Below, in pieces: positions 1 to 5,694 of a DNA stretch of 14,088 nt. The position numbers and the translations under genes are program-made. Numbering within the stretch: position 1 is the first letter of the stretch; each line of letters starts with the position of its first letter. Location: the NCBI GenBank assembly GCA_905372155.1, contig CAJPNZ010000084.1:1-14088 (forward strand), given 5' to 3'. The DNA is from Propionibacteriaceae bacterium. Lineage in GTDB: Bacteria > Actinomycetota > Actinomycetes > Propionibacteriales > Propionibacteriaceae. The notes under the pieces were generated by a model. That model did not search any database and was not told the origin of the DNA. It saw nothing but the letters and a program-made list of their open reading frames with translations.

Positions 1-64
1 CGAGGTCGCCGGCGGTTTCGCTTGCTGCTGCTGTGCTCCGTGCTGCTGCTGCTGGGGGAAGTGA
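1..64 (+). CDS. RiPP precursor peptide, C-terminal end only (poly-Cys core)
   Basis: Only the 3' end of the gene is in the window. The frame beginning at base 2 reads EVAGG followed by FACCCCAPCCCCWGK and a TGA at 62-64. EVAGG is identical to the end of the leader of the complete precursor at 166-540, and the core has the same plan: an aromatic or Met residue, Ala, a Cys run, a Pro, then four Cys. This makes it a tandem paralogue. Its core has eight Cys against seven in the next gene and ends in Trp-Gly-Lys rather than His-Arg. There is no Ser or Thr in the core, which excludes lanthionine chemistry and leaves Cys-only chemistry such as thiazole formation. The double-Gly leader end suggests proteolytic cutting after GG. 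The start and most of the leader lie to the left of the window. Confidence 0.85.
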   Translation, partial: EVAGGFACCCCAPCCCCWGK

Positions 65-165
65 CCTTCCCGCGGGTATTGGCGGAGAGTGCATTCTTGT
101 GACGGTTTCCGTCCAAATCTAAAGATGTGAAGTAGGAATAGTTTAATCCAAATCAAGGAGGAGTA
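65..165 (+). promoter_or_regulatory. Spacer between tandem precursor genes, possible weak promoter
   Basis: This 101-base spacer is visibly more AT-rich than its flanks. A possible -35 TTGTGA (97-102) lies 17 bases before a possible -10 TAAAGA (120-125). A small hairpin, GACGG-TTT-CCGTC (101-113), overlaps it and could instead act as a weak terminator for the upstream precursor. A strong Shine-Dalgarno AAGGAGG (155-161) sits four bases before the ATG at 166. Whether the second precursor has its own promoter or is read from upstream cannot be decided from sequence alone. Confidence 0.25.
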
Positions 166-540
166 ATGTCAGAGAATCAGGGTTTCCAGGATTTCACGGC
201 GGCGTACGCCAAGCTGTTGGTGGCCGTGTGGACGGATGAGAAGGTTGCCGATCGGCTGAAGTCCGATCCGCATGCCGTTGCGGCTGATGCCGGGCTGGTC
301 ATTCCAGCGGATGTCGCGATCACGGTTTCCGAGGTTGTCGGTGAATCATCGGGCGAGCCCCAGGCCGCGATGGAAGCGTACTACGGTGACTTCCAGAAGG
401 GCTTGGCGGACAAGGCAGTGACGCTGGCCGTTCCTCAGGCTCCCGCTCTCGATGCGCAGGACCTGACCTCTGACGACCTCGCCGAGGTCGCCGGCGGCAT
501 GGCTTGCTGCTGCCTTCCGTGCTGCTGCTGCCATCGCTGA
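166..540 (+). CDS. NHLP-leader RiPP precursor with streptolysin S-like poly-Cys core
   Basis: This 124-residue precursor has an unusually long leader for a small core. Residues about 7-58 look like the nitrile hydratase alpha-type leader (NHLP family): a helical AYAKLLVAVWTDEKVADRL segment, then DP, then GLVIPADVAITV. The leader ends DLAEVAGG with Gly110-Gly111, the expected cleavage point. The core is MACCCLPCCCCHR: seven Cys (114-116 and 119-122), one Pro, no Ser or Thr. NHLP leaders are established RiPP leaders used by several modification classes, and contiguous Cys blocks are characteristic of streptolysin S-type azole cytolysins. The inference is a polythiazole peptide. A Cys-rich metal-binding peptide is the main alternative. 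The start is secure: AAGGAGG at 155-161 precedes the ATG. The next genes encode an ABC exporter; no modification enzyme is in the window. Confidence 0.88.
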   Translation: MSENQGFQDFTAAYAKLLVAVWTDEKVADRLKSDPHAVAADAGLVIPADVAITVSEVVGESSGEPQAAMEAYYGDFQKGLADKAVTLAVPQAPALDAQDLTSDDLAEVAGGMACCCLPCCCCHR

Positions 541-552
541 TTTACCCCTACG

Positions 553-586
553 CAGGTGGGCGGGATGACTCCGCCCCGCCCACCTG
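553..586 (+). terminator. Hairpin between precursor and exporter genes (attenuator or leaky terminator)
   Basis: A perfect 12-bp inverted repeat, CAGGTGGGCGGG (553-564) and CCCGCCCACCTG (575-586), encloses a 10-base loop just 12 bases after the precursor stop. It is followed by ACTTGATT rather than a clean U-tract, so read-through is likely. Such a hairpin behind a precursor gene would give much precursor message and less exporter message; sagA of the streptolysin S operon is followed by a terminator in the same position. It could also protect the 3' end of a processed precursor mRNA. Confidence 0.7.
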
Positions 587-618
587 ACTTGATTGACAGT
601 TGGGAAGGAGGATTGGTG

Positions 619-1530
619 ATGTCGAGTGCCATCACTGTCAGCGGATTGAGGAAGGCATACGGTAGTTTCGTCGCAGTCGACAATGTTGACCTGCAAGTGG
701 AGAGTGGGGAGGTGTTTGCCTTTCTCGGTCCCAACGGTGCCGGTAAGACGACCACCATCGACATCCTCACGGGTGCGCAGCGACGTACCAGCGGTACGGT
801 GAGCGTACTGGGACGTGACCCGCAGAACGATGAGCGCGAATGGCGCGCCCAGGTGGGGGTGGTGCCGCAGGGCACGGCGAAGTACTCAGATCTCACGGTG
901 CGGGAGATCATTGATCATTTCGCTGCGTTCTACCCTGATCCCTTCCCGACCGGGCAGCTCATCGACATGGTTGGGCTCGGTCCCAAGGCAAAGGTGCTCA
1001 GTACGAAGCTCTCAGGCGGGCAGCGCCGACGCCTGGACGTGGCCGTGGGCGTGGTTGGTCGGCCTCGGCTCCTGTTTCTGGACGAACCGACCACCGGGCT
1101 CGACCCGGAGGCTCGGCGCGAGGCATGGGAACTGGTGCGTCTGCTCACCGGCACGGGGATGACCACCGTGCTCACCACCCACTACTTGGACGAGGCCCAG
1201 GAGCTTTCTCAGCGAGCCGGCATCATCATTCGAGGCAAGATCGTGCATGTCGGTACCCTGAGCGAACTTGCGCGGCTGACCGGCCGACGGTACCGGGTCT
1301 CCTACGACCTTGATCCTTTGGTCGAGGTTCCGCTGAGCTTGGCGGAGAGAATGAAGAGTCAGCCTCACAGTTGTCTGTACGGCACTGATGAGCCGACGGC
1401 GCTGCTGAGGCTGTTGTTGGATGCTGCGCAACGTCACGGTATTGCAGAAATACCCGGGCTGCAGATCACTCAGCCGAGTCTTGAGCAGATCTACATCAAC
1501 ATGGTCGAACAAGCGAAGGAACACCGATGA
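619..1530 (+). CDS. ABC transporter ATP-binding protein (peptide exporter, DrrA/SagG type)
   Basis: This 303-residue ATPase energises the membrane partner encoded next. The nucleotide-binding domain is complete: Walker A GPNGAGKT (37-44), Q-loop Gln84, signature LSGGQ (131-135), Walker B LLFLDEP (151-157), D-loop GLD (160-162) and His188. Residues after about 225 form the extra C-terminal region usual in DrrA-like drug and peptide export ATPases. No C39 peptidase domain is present, so leader removal needs another protein. The frame is open back to 556, but AAGGAGG (605-611) lies seven bases before the ATG at 619, so that start is chosen; a GTG at 616 is the alternative. It sits 78 bases behind the precursor and overlaps the permease gene by four bases (ATGA), a sign of translational coupling. 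Its role in exporting the poly-Cys peptide, and perhaps self-immunity, is inferred from position. Confidence 0.9.
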   Translation: MSSAITVSGLRKAYGSFVAVDNVDLQVESGEVFAFLGPNGAGKTTTIDILTGAQRRTSGTVSVLGRDPQNDEREWRAQVGVVPQGTAKYSDLTVREIIDHFAAFYPDPFPTGQLIDMVGLGPKAKVLSTKLSGGQRRRLDVAVGVVGRPRLLFLDEPTTGLDPEARREAWELVRLLTGTGMTTVLTTHYLDEAQELSQRAGIIIRGKIVHVGTLSELARLTGRRYRVSYDLDPLVEVPLSLAERMKSQPHSCLYGTDEPTALLRLLLDAAQRHGIAEIPGLQITQPSLEQIYINMVEQAKEHR

Positions 1531-2384
1531 GCGAGATGACGCAGGCACCGGCGGCGCGTGCAATTGGCGCCGTAACGCAAAAGCAGATTCCGGGACTGGC
1601 TTCAGCAAGTTTGACGCGAGTGCGTGTTGAGATGGTGGCCTTCTTCCGGGACTGGCAGTCGATGCTGTTCAACATGGCTCTTCCGGTGATGATGATGCTT
1701 GTTTTCGGCGCCGTGTTCGATCAGAAGGTGCCCGGCACCGATGTCGACTATCGACTGCTGTTCATTTCCGGGATGATCGCCGTTGGTGTGATGAGCACCA
1801 CCTTCCAGTCGCTGGCGATCAGCATCACCCTCGATCGGGAGGAGGGCCTCATTCGCAGGCTGGCCGCATCCCCGATGCCGCGGGGCGCCTATTTCATCGG
1901 GATCACGGTGAAGGCGCTCGTCACGACGATACTCGAGGTCATCATCCTGATGATCCTGGGGATGGTTCTCTACCACCTGCCCATGCCATCCGACGCCACA
2001 CGCTGGTTCACCCTCGTATGGGTGGTCCTGCTCGGGGTGAGTTCCTGCTCCTTGGCAGGCCTCGCGTACACGGCGTTGATCCCCAACGCGCGAGCCGCTG
2101 CCGGGGCGGCCACTCCTCCATTCCTGATCCTGCAGATCATCTCCGGGGTCTTCTTCCCCCTGTCGATGATCCCTGCCGCGCTGGCCTACATCGGCTACGC
2201 CTTCCCTCTGCTGTGGATGGCCAAGGGCCTGCGCTTCGTGTTCCTGCCGGAGTCCTTGGCGTCGGCCGAGCCGGGTGGCACCTGGGACCTCGGCACGGTG
2301 GCGATCGTGCTGGGCGTTTGGACGGTCGTGGGTGGTGTCCTGGCCGCGCTCACCTTCAAGTGGCGGGGCCAGCGTGTGAAGTAG
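1527..2384 (+). CDS. ABC-2 type permease, partner of the upstream ATPase
   Basis: This 285-residue integral membrane protein has about six hydrophobic segments, near residues 47-65, 77-98, 125-148, 160-183, 198-220 and 256-276, the ABC-2 (DrrB-like) plan. The cytoplasmic loop after segment 2 has DREEGLIRRLAASPMPR (103-119), the usual position and pattern of the coupling element contacting the ATPase. The segment ISGVFFPLSMIP (205-216) is also typical of the family. ATGA overlap with the ATPase gene at 1527-1530 indicates a fixed one-to-one complex. Streptolysin S loci have two permease genes; only one is here, so a homodimer is expected. Substrate assignment to the modified poly-Cys peptide is inference from the operon. 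The gene ends 27 bases before a strong hairpin. Confidence 0.88.
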   Translation: MSEMTQAPAARAIGAVTQKQIPGLASASLTRVRVEMVAFFRDWQSMLFNMALPVMMMLVFGAVFDQKVPGTDVDYRLLFISGMIAVGVMSTTFQSLAISITLDREEGLIRRLAASPMPRGAYFIGITVKALVTTILEVIILMILGMVLYHLPMPSDATRWFTLVWVVLLGVSSCSLAGLAYTALIPNARAAAGAATPPFLILQIISGVFFPLSMIPAALAYIGYAFPLLWMAKGLRFVFLPESLASAEPGGTWDLGTVAIVLGVWTVVGGVLAALTFKWRGQRVK

Positions 2385-2410
2385 GAGCTGCTGTCAACGA
2401 TCCATCCATC

Positions 2411-2457
2411 CATGTCCGGGTGGAGGCGGGAGAAGATTCCGCCTCCACCCGGACGTG
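2411..2457 (+). terminator. Strong hairpin ending the RiPP/exporter unit
   Basis: GTCCGGGTGGAGGCGG (2414-2429) is perfectly complementary to CCGCCTCCACCCGGAC (2439-2454). Three more pairs at the base (C-G, A-T, T-G wobble) extend the stem to 19 bp. The loop is 9 bases. It lies 27 bases after the permease stop. There is only a short T-poor tail (TTCC), as is common for high-GC actinomycete terminators. A short ATCC tandem repeat (2400-2411) runs into the left arm. Confidence 0.8.
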
Positions 2458-2986
2458 TTCCAGGGGGCGGTGTCGCGACCTGTCGAGAGGGCAGGCGGAC
2501 TGATCCGGCGGAATCTTCCCGGACTCGAAGGCGCCCGAGTCACCATGCATACCCGGCCCCGGGCGCCATTGCCAGAGAACCTGGTCGGGCCTCCCGGAAC
2601 CTGTCCTCGACTGGCTCAACCCCACGAGAAGCATGCGCATGCCTGCCCGCTGTTTCCGCCACGTGACACCAAGAGCACCCAACAAAGTACCTAGTCGAAC
2701 CATATTTGCGAGAGTCAGTGGACGATTTCACCATACTCGTCCATGTTTGGTGGGGCTTTGTCGAGACGGATTTCGTTGAAATCGCGATTATCAATGAAGT
2801 GGCCCGGGAGTGGCTTGATCGGTTCCGGTGATTCTCGCGGGCATGGAAGCCACTAGGCCAATTTGTCCACACCTATTGGCCGAAAGTTAGTATTTGTCTC
2901 GTTCTCTGTCCATGTGGCCTCGGGAGTCATTATGCTTGGCTCGTCCGGACGCCACCGGCGACGCCCGAAGAGACGGAGGCATCACC
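2458..2986. other. Long non-coding gap with several dyads; no convincing gene
   Basis: No frame here has both a Shine-Dalgarno and a recognisable product. The left half is GC-rich and holds GGCGCCCG (2530-2537) paired with CGGGCGCC (2560-2567) and a 12-base palindrome GCATGCGCATGC (2631-2642). From about 2670 to 2900 composition becomes clearly more AT-rich, and palindromes cluster: TGGACGA/TCGTCCA (2719-2743), GATTTC/GAAATC (2769-2783), AATCGCGATT (2780-2789) and GGCCAAT/ATTGGCC (2856-2881). A frame at 2667-2831 encodes a protein-like stretch ending FVEIAIINEVAREWLDRFR but has no ribosome binding site. The right part should carry the promoter and 5' leader of the regulator gene. Confidence 0.6.
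2856..2893 (+). promoter_or_regulatory. Candidate promoter and operator dyad of the LuxR-type gene
   Basis: A perfect 7-bp dyad, GGCCAAT (2856-2862) and ATTGGCC (2875-2881), has half-site centres 19 bases apart. Within its spacer is TTGTCC (2863-2868), a possible -35, and 19 bases later TAGTAT (2888-2893), a possible -10. A regulator binding the dyad would therefore cover the -35. The implied leader to the ATG at 2987 is about 85-90 bases. The promoter elements are weak matches; the dyad itself is read directly. Confidence 0.35.
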
Positions 2987-5467
2987 ATGGAGATCGCGGG
3001 GGTAGCTGACAGAACTGAAAGTGCAGTGGGTTCCAAGGAGGAGCCCACATGGTCAGAGGACGGCACCGTGCCGGTGGTGCTCGATGACACGATGACACGG
3101 CCGGGTGTCGAGAATGGATTTCCGCGAGGCCAAACCCGTGAAGGCGGCTCGTTGACCATAGCGCCTGCTTCCGCTGCACGGGAGATTCCAGGTTGGCCCG
3201 AGTCGGTGCTGGAAGCCACTCCGGGATCGGGGAGGCGGGCCTACTTGGTGGGTCATTCCGAGGGATGCGAGGTCACCGTCGTCCGCAATCACGATGGCCG
3301 GATCGAGAGGGCGACGATACCAGGCGAGTCATGGCCCAAGCGCATGGTTGATCTGGGAGTCACGGGTGTCTGCATCGACGACCGTGGAATGTTTCGCATG
3401 GAACCCGCCCTGACGTCCGACATCGAGGCCTTGGTGCGTCGTGGCATACAGGTGGTGGTGGCCACGGATGACGCCGAGGATGAATTCAACCTCGTGGCGC
3501 GCCTCAGCCATCTGAAACCGCAGCTGTTGCTGCAGCACACGATGCCAGCCGACGAGGTGTGGCGCACGGTGCGGGAGCAGACCGGCGACGCGCTGAACGA
3601 CCATCGGACGCTGATCGAAACCGTGTGCGGGTGCCATCCCATCCTGGTGCACCTGTTTCTGACGGCGCTGTGTCACACCCGCGATGGCGAGCCCGACATG
3701 AAGTCGGCAGTCATAGATTCGTTGGCCGATGCGGTCATTCATGTCCTGTGCACTCAGTTCCCTCGAATCCACGACCAGGCGATATTTCTCCTGTGCCTCG
3801 CGCTGCGTGGAGACCCGGTGGCCACGGTGAAGGTCGGTCAGGATCTGGAGAGCACGAGTCTGGGCGCTCACTCCGCTCGACGCATGGTGCTGGCCATTTC
3901 GTCGGAATCGGTGCCTCCGAAACTGGATGCGGCCTTGTGGCAACGTCTGCGGGCGCGCCTCGACACCAGAGCGTTCGACATCGCCCGATGCGCCATCCTG
4001 CCCCTGTTCGACTGCGGAGAGGCGGACGATGCACACCATTCCGGTGTGCTCGAGCTGTTCACCGGGGACAGGGAATCCTGTTTGACGCCGCAAGTCGCGG
4101 ACGTGATCCGACGGGTTGCCGGGGCGGCCGACGGCCGGGGAAGAAAACGCATCATGCGGTCTCTTCCGCGGCTTCTCGGGAACAGGTCGGTGGGGGACGT
4201 GGCGGCGGAACTGGCCATCATGTGTTTCGACAGTGATCTGACGGCACTCGGGGTGGCGTTGGAGGCCCTTGACACCGCGGACACCGTGCCTGATGCCGTG
4301 TGTGACGTGTTGTCGCCCCTGGTTGCCCTGGAGTATCCAACCCTGTCCGCGCGTCTGGCGGAGAGGGTCTTGGAGACTCTCGACCCCGGTGCTTCCCGGG
4401 CGGTCACGGCGGCGCTCACCTGGATCACAACCTCCCCGGCGACCGCCTGCGTTGATCCTGCGCGTCGGTGGCGCATGCTTCGACGCATTGTCGCCATGTC
4501 GCGCGGTGATCTCCCATCGGCCCCGCTGATACGCGCAGGAGTGGCGGGTCTACGTTCCTTCACCCGACGTTCCGCGAGTACCCAGTTGTGCGAGCTGGCC
4601 GTACGACATGAGCTGTCCTCGGGCGGGTTGTCGCTCGTACCCTGTTGCCTTGCGGGACTGGCCATGGCCATGAACAACTTGATGGATCAGGCAGCGGTGT
4701 GGTGCTGGAGAGCGCGATCACTCGCCAGCACGAGCAAAGCCGCTCGCGTCTGGGTTCTCATCGTACATTCGCTGGTTGCATTCCATCATCAGGACGAGAA
4801 GCTGGCCAGTGATTTGCTCGCACGTGCGGCGGAGGCCACCTCGGCCATGCGTGCCTCCCGCGTCGCGCAGTTCTGCGAACTCGCCATGCACTATCTCCAG
4901 AAGGGGTCTGACGGGTCGAAGTTGCTTCTACCTCTGGACGAGGGCGCCCATGCCGTTCTCAGGGTGTTCGCCATGCACTGTTCAGCAGGCCTGGATCGTC
5001 GCAAGGGCAGCGTTCAGTTGGCCATCGACAAACATTTCGCCACCGGGCGGTCCTTGGCTTCGGCAAAGCTCACGAACCCATCAATCCTGAATTGGAGACA
5101 ACAGCTCAGAGCCATATTTGTTTCTTGCCATGAAGACGCGATAGCGGAATGCTTGCAAAATGACATGTGCGCCGCAGAAAAGTCGTGGCGCACCATCAAC
5201 AAATTATCCAACTCCTCGATGTGCCCAAGCAATTTTTCTCCAGATGCCGCTGATGACTCGCGGAGACTCAGCGTCAGTGAGCAACGGGTCGCTGAGCAGA
5301 TCGCTGCGGGTTGCACCAATGCACAGGCCGCTGACGCGTTGTACTTGAGCAAACGCACGGTGGACACCCACCTGCGAAATATTTACCGTCGTCTTGGCAT
5401 TTCCAGTAGGGGCGAGTTGATCAAATTCGTCAAACAGAATCGACAGGAAACTGATCCCGAGATTTGA
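2987..5467 (+). CDS. Large LuxR-family (LAL-like) transcriptional regulator with degenerate NTPase domain
   Basis: This 826-residue protein ends in a clear LuxR/GerE helix-turn-helix (761-820): LSVSEQRVAEQIAAG, then ADALYLSKRTVDTHLRNIY, then RRLGISSRGEL. Its N-terminal third follows the layout of the STAND NTPase of LAL regulators: VTGVCIDD (125-132) stands where Walker B should be, RRGIQVVVATDD (151-162) resembles the following sensor strand, and CGCHPILVHLFL the winged-helix part. The expected P-loop position has TPGSGRRAYLVG (78-89), without the GKT/S lysine, so ATP binding is doubtful. Residues about 330-740 are helical and repeat-like, probably a TPR-like sensor region. The frame is open back to a TTG at 2894, but GGAGG (2975-2979) seven bases before the ATG at 2987 supports this start. 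Position beside the RiPP locus makes it the candidate regulator of it; that is inferred. Confidence 0.85.
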   Translation: MEIAGVADRTESAVGSKEEPTWSEDGTVPVVLDDTMTRPGVENGFPRGQTREGGSLTIAPASAAREIPGWPESVLEATPGSGRRAYLVGHSEGCEVTVVRNHDGRIERATIPGESWPKRMVDLGVTGVCIDDRGMFRMEPALTSDIEALVRRGIQVVVATDDAEDEFNLVARLSHLKPQLLLQHTMPADEVWRTVREQTGDALNDHRTLIETVCGCHPILVHLFLTALCHTRDGEPDMKSAVIDSLADAVIHVLCTQFPRIHDQAIFLLCLALRGDPVATVKVGQDLESTSLGAHSARRMVLAISSESVPPKLDAALWQRLRARLDTRAFDIARCAILPLFDCGEADDAHHSGVLELFTGDRESCLTPQVADVIRRVAGAADGRGRKRIMRSLPRLLGNRSVGDVAAELAIMCFDSDLTALGVALEALDTADTVPDAVCDVLSPLVALEYPTLSARLAERVLETLDPGASRAVTAALTWITTSPATACVDPARRWRMLRRIVAMSRGDLPSAPLIRAGVAGLRSFTRRSASTQLCELAVRHELSSGGLSLVPCCLAGLAMAMNNLMDQAAVWCWRARSLASTSKAARVWVLIVHSLVAFHHQDEKLASDLLARAAEATSAMRASRVAQFCELAMHYLQKGSDGSKLLLPLDEGAHAVLRVFAMHCSAGLDRRKGSVQLAIDKHFATGRSLASAKLTNPSILNWRQQLRAIFVSCHEDAIAECLQNDMCAAEKSWRTINKLSNSSMCPSNFSPDAADDSRRLSVSEQRVAEQIAAGCTNAQAADALYLSKRTVDTHLRNIYRRLGISSRGELIKFVKQNRQETDPEI

Positions 5468-5505
5468 GCGCAATTGGTCTGCTCACGGACGGCCCTTGAC
5501 AGGTG

Positions 5506-5538
5506 CGCGACCGAGGTGACCTCGGACCCTCGGTCGCG
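5506..5538 (+). terminator. Terminator of the LuxR-type gene
   Basis: CGCGACCGAGG (5506-5516) pairs perfectly with CCTCGGTCGCG (5528-5538), an 11-bp stem with an 11-base loop, followed by TT. It lies 38 bases after the regulator stop and isolates that gene from the next operon. Confidence 0.75.
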
Positions 5539-5614
5539 TTCCCGGCCCTCCTGCACGATCGCCGGGAGCTGCGTCACCCCCTGTCAGGGCAGTGATGAGT
5601 GGTTTCCGGGTGCA

Positions 5615-5644
5615 TGAACCGCTCCGTCCGCGTCTTGCTAAACT
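5615..5644 (+). promoter_or_regulatory. Candidate promoter of the SPFH operon
   Basis: TGC-TAAACT (5636-5644) is an extended -10-like element. A loose -35, TGAACC (5615-5620), lies 18 bases before it. Transcription would start about 45 bases ahead of the GTG at 5695, within the gap that follows the regulator's terminator. Matches are modest; the position is what supports the call. Confidence 0.35.
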
Positions 5645-5694
5645 CCTCCCGCTGATCAGCCCTGACGGTCAGCTTGGTCGCAAGGAGTTTGATC

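Larger units (their letters stand above)
1..534 (+). repeat. Diverged tandem duplication of the precursor 3' end (1-52 and 483-534)
   Basis: Bases 1-15 and 483-497 are identical (CGAGGTCGCCGGCGG). After a three-base difference both copies continue with GCTTGCTGCTGC. One copy then has an extra Cys codon before the Pro codon, and both end in a run of four TGC codons. The two copies are about 480 bases apart, one gene length plus spacer, so this is a gene duplication with in-frame change in the cysteine run. Only bases 1-52 and 483-534 repeat; the sequence between belongs to the second gene. Confidence 0.8.

Noticed and set aside
1..540. Lanthipeptide or sactipeptide interpretation of the precursors
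   Set aside because: Lanthionine formation needs Ser or Thr in the core and there is none; sulfur-to-alpha-carbon links need acceptor residues spaced from the Cys, which the contiguous Cys runs do not offer.
346..911. Minus-strand open frames opposite the precursor and ATPase gene
   Set aside because: They lie antisense to clearly identified genes, have no ribosome binding site or recognisable domain, and are products of high GC content.
2631..2642. Palindrome GCATGCGCATGC as a functional site
   Set aside because: A single GC-rich palindrome with no promoter nearby; it could arise by chance and I cannot assign a role.
2540..2872. 110-aa minus-strand frame in the intergenic gap
   Set aside because: No Shine-Dalgarno, no recognisable family, and a Ser/His/Arg-rich composition; a different minus-strand register looks more protein-like and is reported separately.
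3329..4677. Long minus-strand frames (up to 269 aa) and a 225-aa plus-strand frame within the LuxR-type gene
   Set aside because: Arg/Ser/His-rich translations without motifs, overlapped fully by the regulator whose HTH and frame are convincing.
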